NCBI GenBank assembly: GCA_041402045.1 | Contig: JAWKSZ010000060.1 | Span: 1 to 53,881, forward strand | DNA from: JAGQRJ01 sp041402045 | Lineage (GTDB): Bacteria; Planctomycetota; J058 | DNA length: 53,881 nt | Direction of reading: 5' to 3' | Part shown: in pieces, positions 52,558-53,881 of the stretch | How positions within the stretch are numbered: the first letter of the stretch is position 1 | Layout of the letters: every line of letters starts with the position of its first letter | Position numbers and translations under genes: made by a program | Notes under the pieces: generated by a model | The model's input: only the letters and a program-made list of their open reading frames with translations | Databases searched by the model: none | What the model was told of the DNA's origin: nothing

Positions 52558-52655
52558 GCAGTCGGAGGGACCGTCAGCACGCTCACGCACCCCGACGCCG
52601 CCGCCCGCCGCCTCGCGCCCAGCGGTTACGATCCCGCGGCTCGAGGGGAGGGGAC

Positions 52656-53669
52656 ATGCTCCAGGCGCTGTATCGCTGCGCGCGGCCGGTGTTGTTTCGG
52701 CTGGACGCGGAGCGGGCCCACGAGCTGACCCTGCGTCAGGCCGCGCGCTGGCCGCGGCTGCTGGGCGCGATCGCGGGGCGGCACGCGCCGGGGCTCCCGA
52801 CCCAGGTGGGGCCGCTCGTCTGCGCGGGGCCGGTGGGCCTCGCGGCGGGGCTCGACAAGAACGCGGTCGCGCTCCCGCTCTGGGAACGGCTGGGTTTCGG
52901 GTTCGTGGAGGTGGGCACGATCACGCCGCGCCCCCAGGTCGGGAACCCGCGCCCGCGGGTGCACCGCTTCCCCCGCGAGGGCGCGATCATTAACGCCATG
53001 GGCTTCCCCAACGACGGGCTGGAGGCGATCGCCGCCCGCCTGCGCCTGCTGCGCGAGTCCGGGCGCTGGCCCCAGATCCCGGTCGGCGCGAACCTGGGCA
53101 AGAACAAGGACACCCCCGACGACGACGCGGCGCAGGACTACGAGGCCGTGGCTCGGGGCGTGCGCGAGCTGGTCGACTACCTGGTGGTCAACGTGAGCTC
53201 GCCGAACACGCCGGGGCTGCGCGCGCTCCAGGCGGGGGACGCCCTGGCCCGGATCGTGGGGGCGACCCGCGCCGCCGCGCCGGACCTCCCGGTGTTCGTG
53301 AATCTGGCCCCGGACCTCGACCCCGAGCCCCTGACCCAGAGCGTCGAGCGCGCGCTGAGCGAGGGCGCCGCCGGGGTCGTGGCCACGAACACGACGCTCA
53401 CCCGCCCGCTCCAGGGCCCGGGCCCGTTCCCCGCGGGCGGGCTCTCGGGCCGGCCGTTGTTCCCGCTGGCCCAGGAGAAGATCGGCCACGTGCTCGACGT
53501 GGTCGCGGGCCGGGTGCCGGTGATCGGGGTGGGCGGGGTCGACGGCCCCGAGCGCGCGCAGGCCCTGCTCGAGCGCGGCTGCGCCGCGGTCCAGCTCTAC
53601 ACCGGCCTCGTGTTCCAGGGCCCGGGGGTCGTGGCGCGGATCAACCACGGGCTGCGGGCGGCGCGGTGA
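52656..53669 (+). CDS. pyrD: Dihydroorotate dehydrogenase (quinone), class 2
   Basis: Oxidises dihydroorotate to orotate in pyrimidine synthesis, passing electrons to quinone. 337 residues, a normal class 2 length, with an N-terminal amphipathic extension (LQALYRCARPVLFRLDAERA) that seats it on the membrane. FMN and active-site segments: AAGLDKNAVALPLWERLGFG, VGTITPRPQVGNPRPRVHR, VNVSSPNTPGLR with the catalytic Ser of class 2 enzymes (181/182), and GVGGVDGPERAQALLERG. ATG 52656 follows GAGGGGAGGGG. Confidence 0.95.
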   Translation: MLQALYRCARPVLFRLDAERAHELTLRQAARWPRLLGAIAGRHAPGLPTQVGPLVCAGPVGLAAGLDKNAVALPLWERLGFGFVEVGTITPRPQVGNPRPRVHRFPREGAIINAMGFPNDGLEAIAARLRLLRESGRWPQIPVGANLGKNKDTPDDDAAQDYEAVARGVRELVDYLVVNVSSPNTPGLRALQAGDALARIVGATRAAAPDLPVFVNLAPDLDPEPLTQSVERALSEGAAGVVATNTTLTRPLQGPGPFPAGGLSGRPLFPLAQEKIGHVLDVVAGRVPVIGVGGVDGPERAQALLERGCAAVQLYTGLVFQGPGVVARINHGLRAAR

Positions 53670-53881
53670 AGCGCGCGCTGGCTGCGCTGCTCCTGTGCGT
53701 GGCCTGCGCCCCGCCGCTCGCGCCGCCGGAGCCCGCCCGGGTGCTGACCGGCCTCGACCGCCTGGTGGCCGAGGGCTGCGCGCGGCTGCGCGGGAGGCGG
53801 GTGGGGCTCGTGACCAACCCCACCGGCGTCGACCGCCGCGGCCGGCGCGGGGTCGACCTCCTGCTCGAGCACGGAGTCGAC
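53666..53881 (+). CDS. DUF1343 (NamZ-like) lipoprotein, N-terminal part
   Basis: The GTG at 53666 overlaps the pyrD stop (GTGA). The first 72 residues are present; the gene runs off the end of the window. The N-terminus KRALAALLLCVACAPP ends in a lipobox-like CVAC, so it is probably a lipoprotein. Then VLTGLDRLVAEGCARLRGRR and VGLVTNPTGVDRRGRRGVDL match the start of DUF1343 proteins. One characterised member (NamZ) is an exo-beta-N-acetylmuramidase in peptidoglycan turnover. Coupling to pyrD is probably accidental. Confidence 0.82.
   Translation, partial: MKRALAALLLCVACAPPLAPPEPARVLTGLDRLVAEGCARLRGRRVGLVTNPTGVDRRGRRGVDLLLEHGVD

Overview
The window is about 54 kb of very GC-rich, densely coding bacterial chromosome. 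GTG starts are frequent and GTGA stop/start overlaps are common. Two large Ser/Thr kinases carry C-terminal helical or TPR-like tails, there is a head-to-tail oleABCD operon, a CrtI/FAB gene set, a short (type 3) prolyl-tRNA synthetase and a C92 hydrolase. This mix fits Planctomycetota best, with Myxococcota or another high-GC environmental lineage as alternatives. That placement is inference; no rRNA is present. No tRNA, rRNA, CRISPR array, IS transposase or prophage was recognised.

Layout. 0.1-1.8 kb: RNase P RNA and threonine synthase on the minus strand. 1.9-10.3 kb: a C92-type hydrolase gene broken by many frameshifts, a phosphodiester-glycosidase-like protein, two secreted proteins of unknown function, a MazG-NadD fusion and a frameshifted folC. 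10.6-12.0 kb: an aldehyde dehydrogenase. 12.6-17.3 kb: oleABCD (minus strand), for head-to-head condensation of fatty acyl chains to long-chain olefins. 18.1-27.7 kb (plus strand): ketosynthase, ACP, four paralogous small membrane proteins, CrtI-like oxidoreductase, thioredoxin/CxxCH/PDZ protein, second CrtI-like oxidoreductase, FabZ-like dehydratase and FabI-like reductase. This is nearly a complete secondary fatty-acid or polyene synthase and is the most interesting locus here. 27.9-33.5 kb: broken small genes, a zinc metallopeptidase, a sigma factor with an apparently split region 4, a Kelch lipoprotein and small ORFs. 34.0-38.6 kb: a gliding-type ABC exporter (gldA-gldFG-DUF4340 type). 38.6-43.1 kb: proS and a Ser/Thr kinase. 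43.3-45.7 kb: a secreted beta-propeller, a small membrane protein and a zinc-ribbon protein. 45.9-51.1 kb: a giant kinase with an HLD instead of HRD motif, and a companion protein. 51.1-52.2 kb: an ArsM-type methyltransferase. 52.7 kb to the end: pyrD overlapping the start of a DUF1343 (NamZ-like) lipoprotein.

Most longer intergenic gaps hold families of palindromic dispersed repeats. The oleA/ketosynthase gap also has a minisatellite of about 15 units of 26-28 bp, flanked by inverted copies of one of these repeats. At least seven genes show single-base frame disruptions, several of them in G or C runs. Some may be sequencing or assembly errors rather than real decay, so the broken genes should be read with that in mind.
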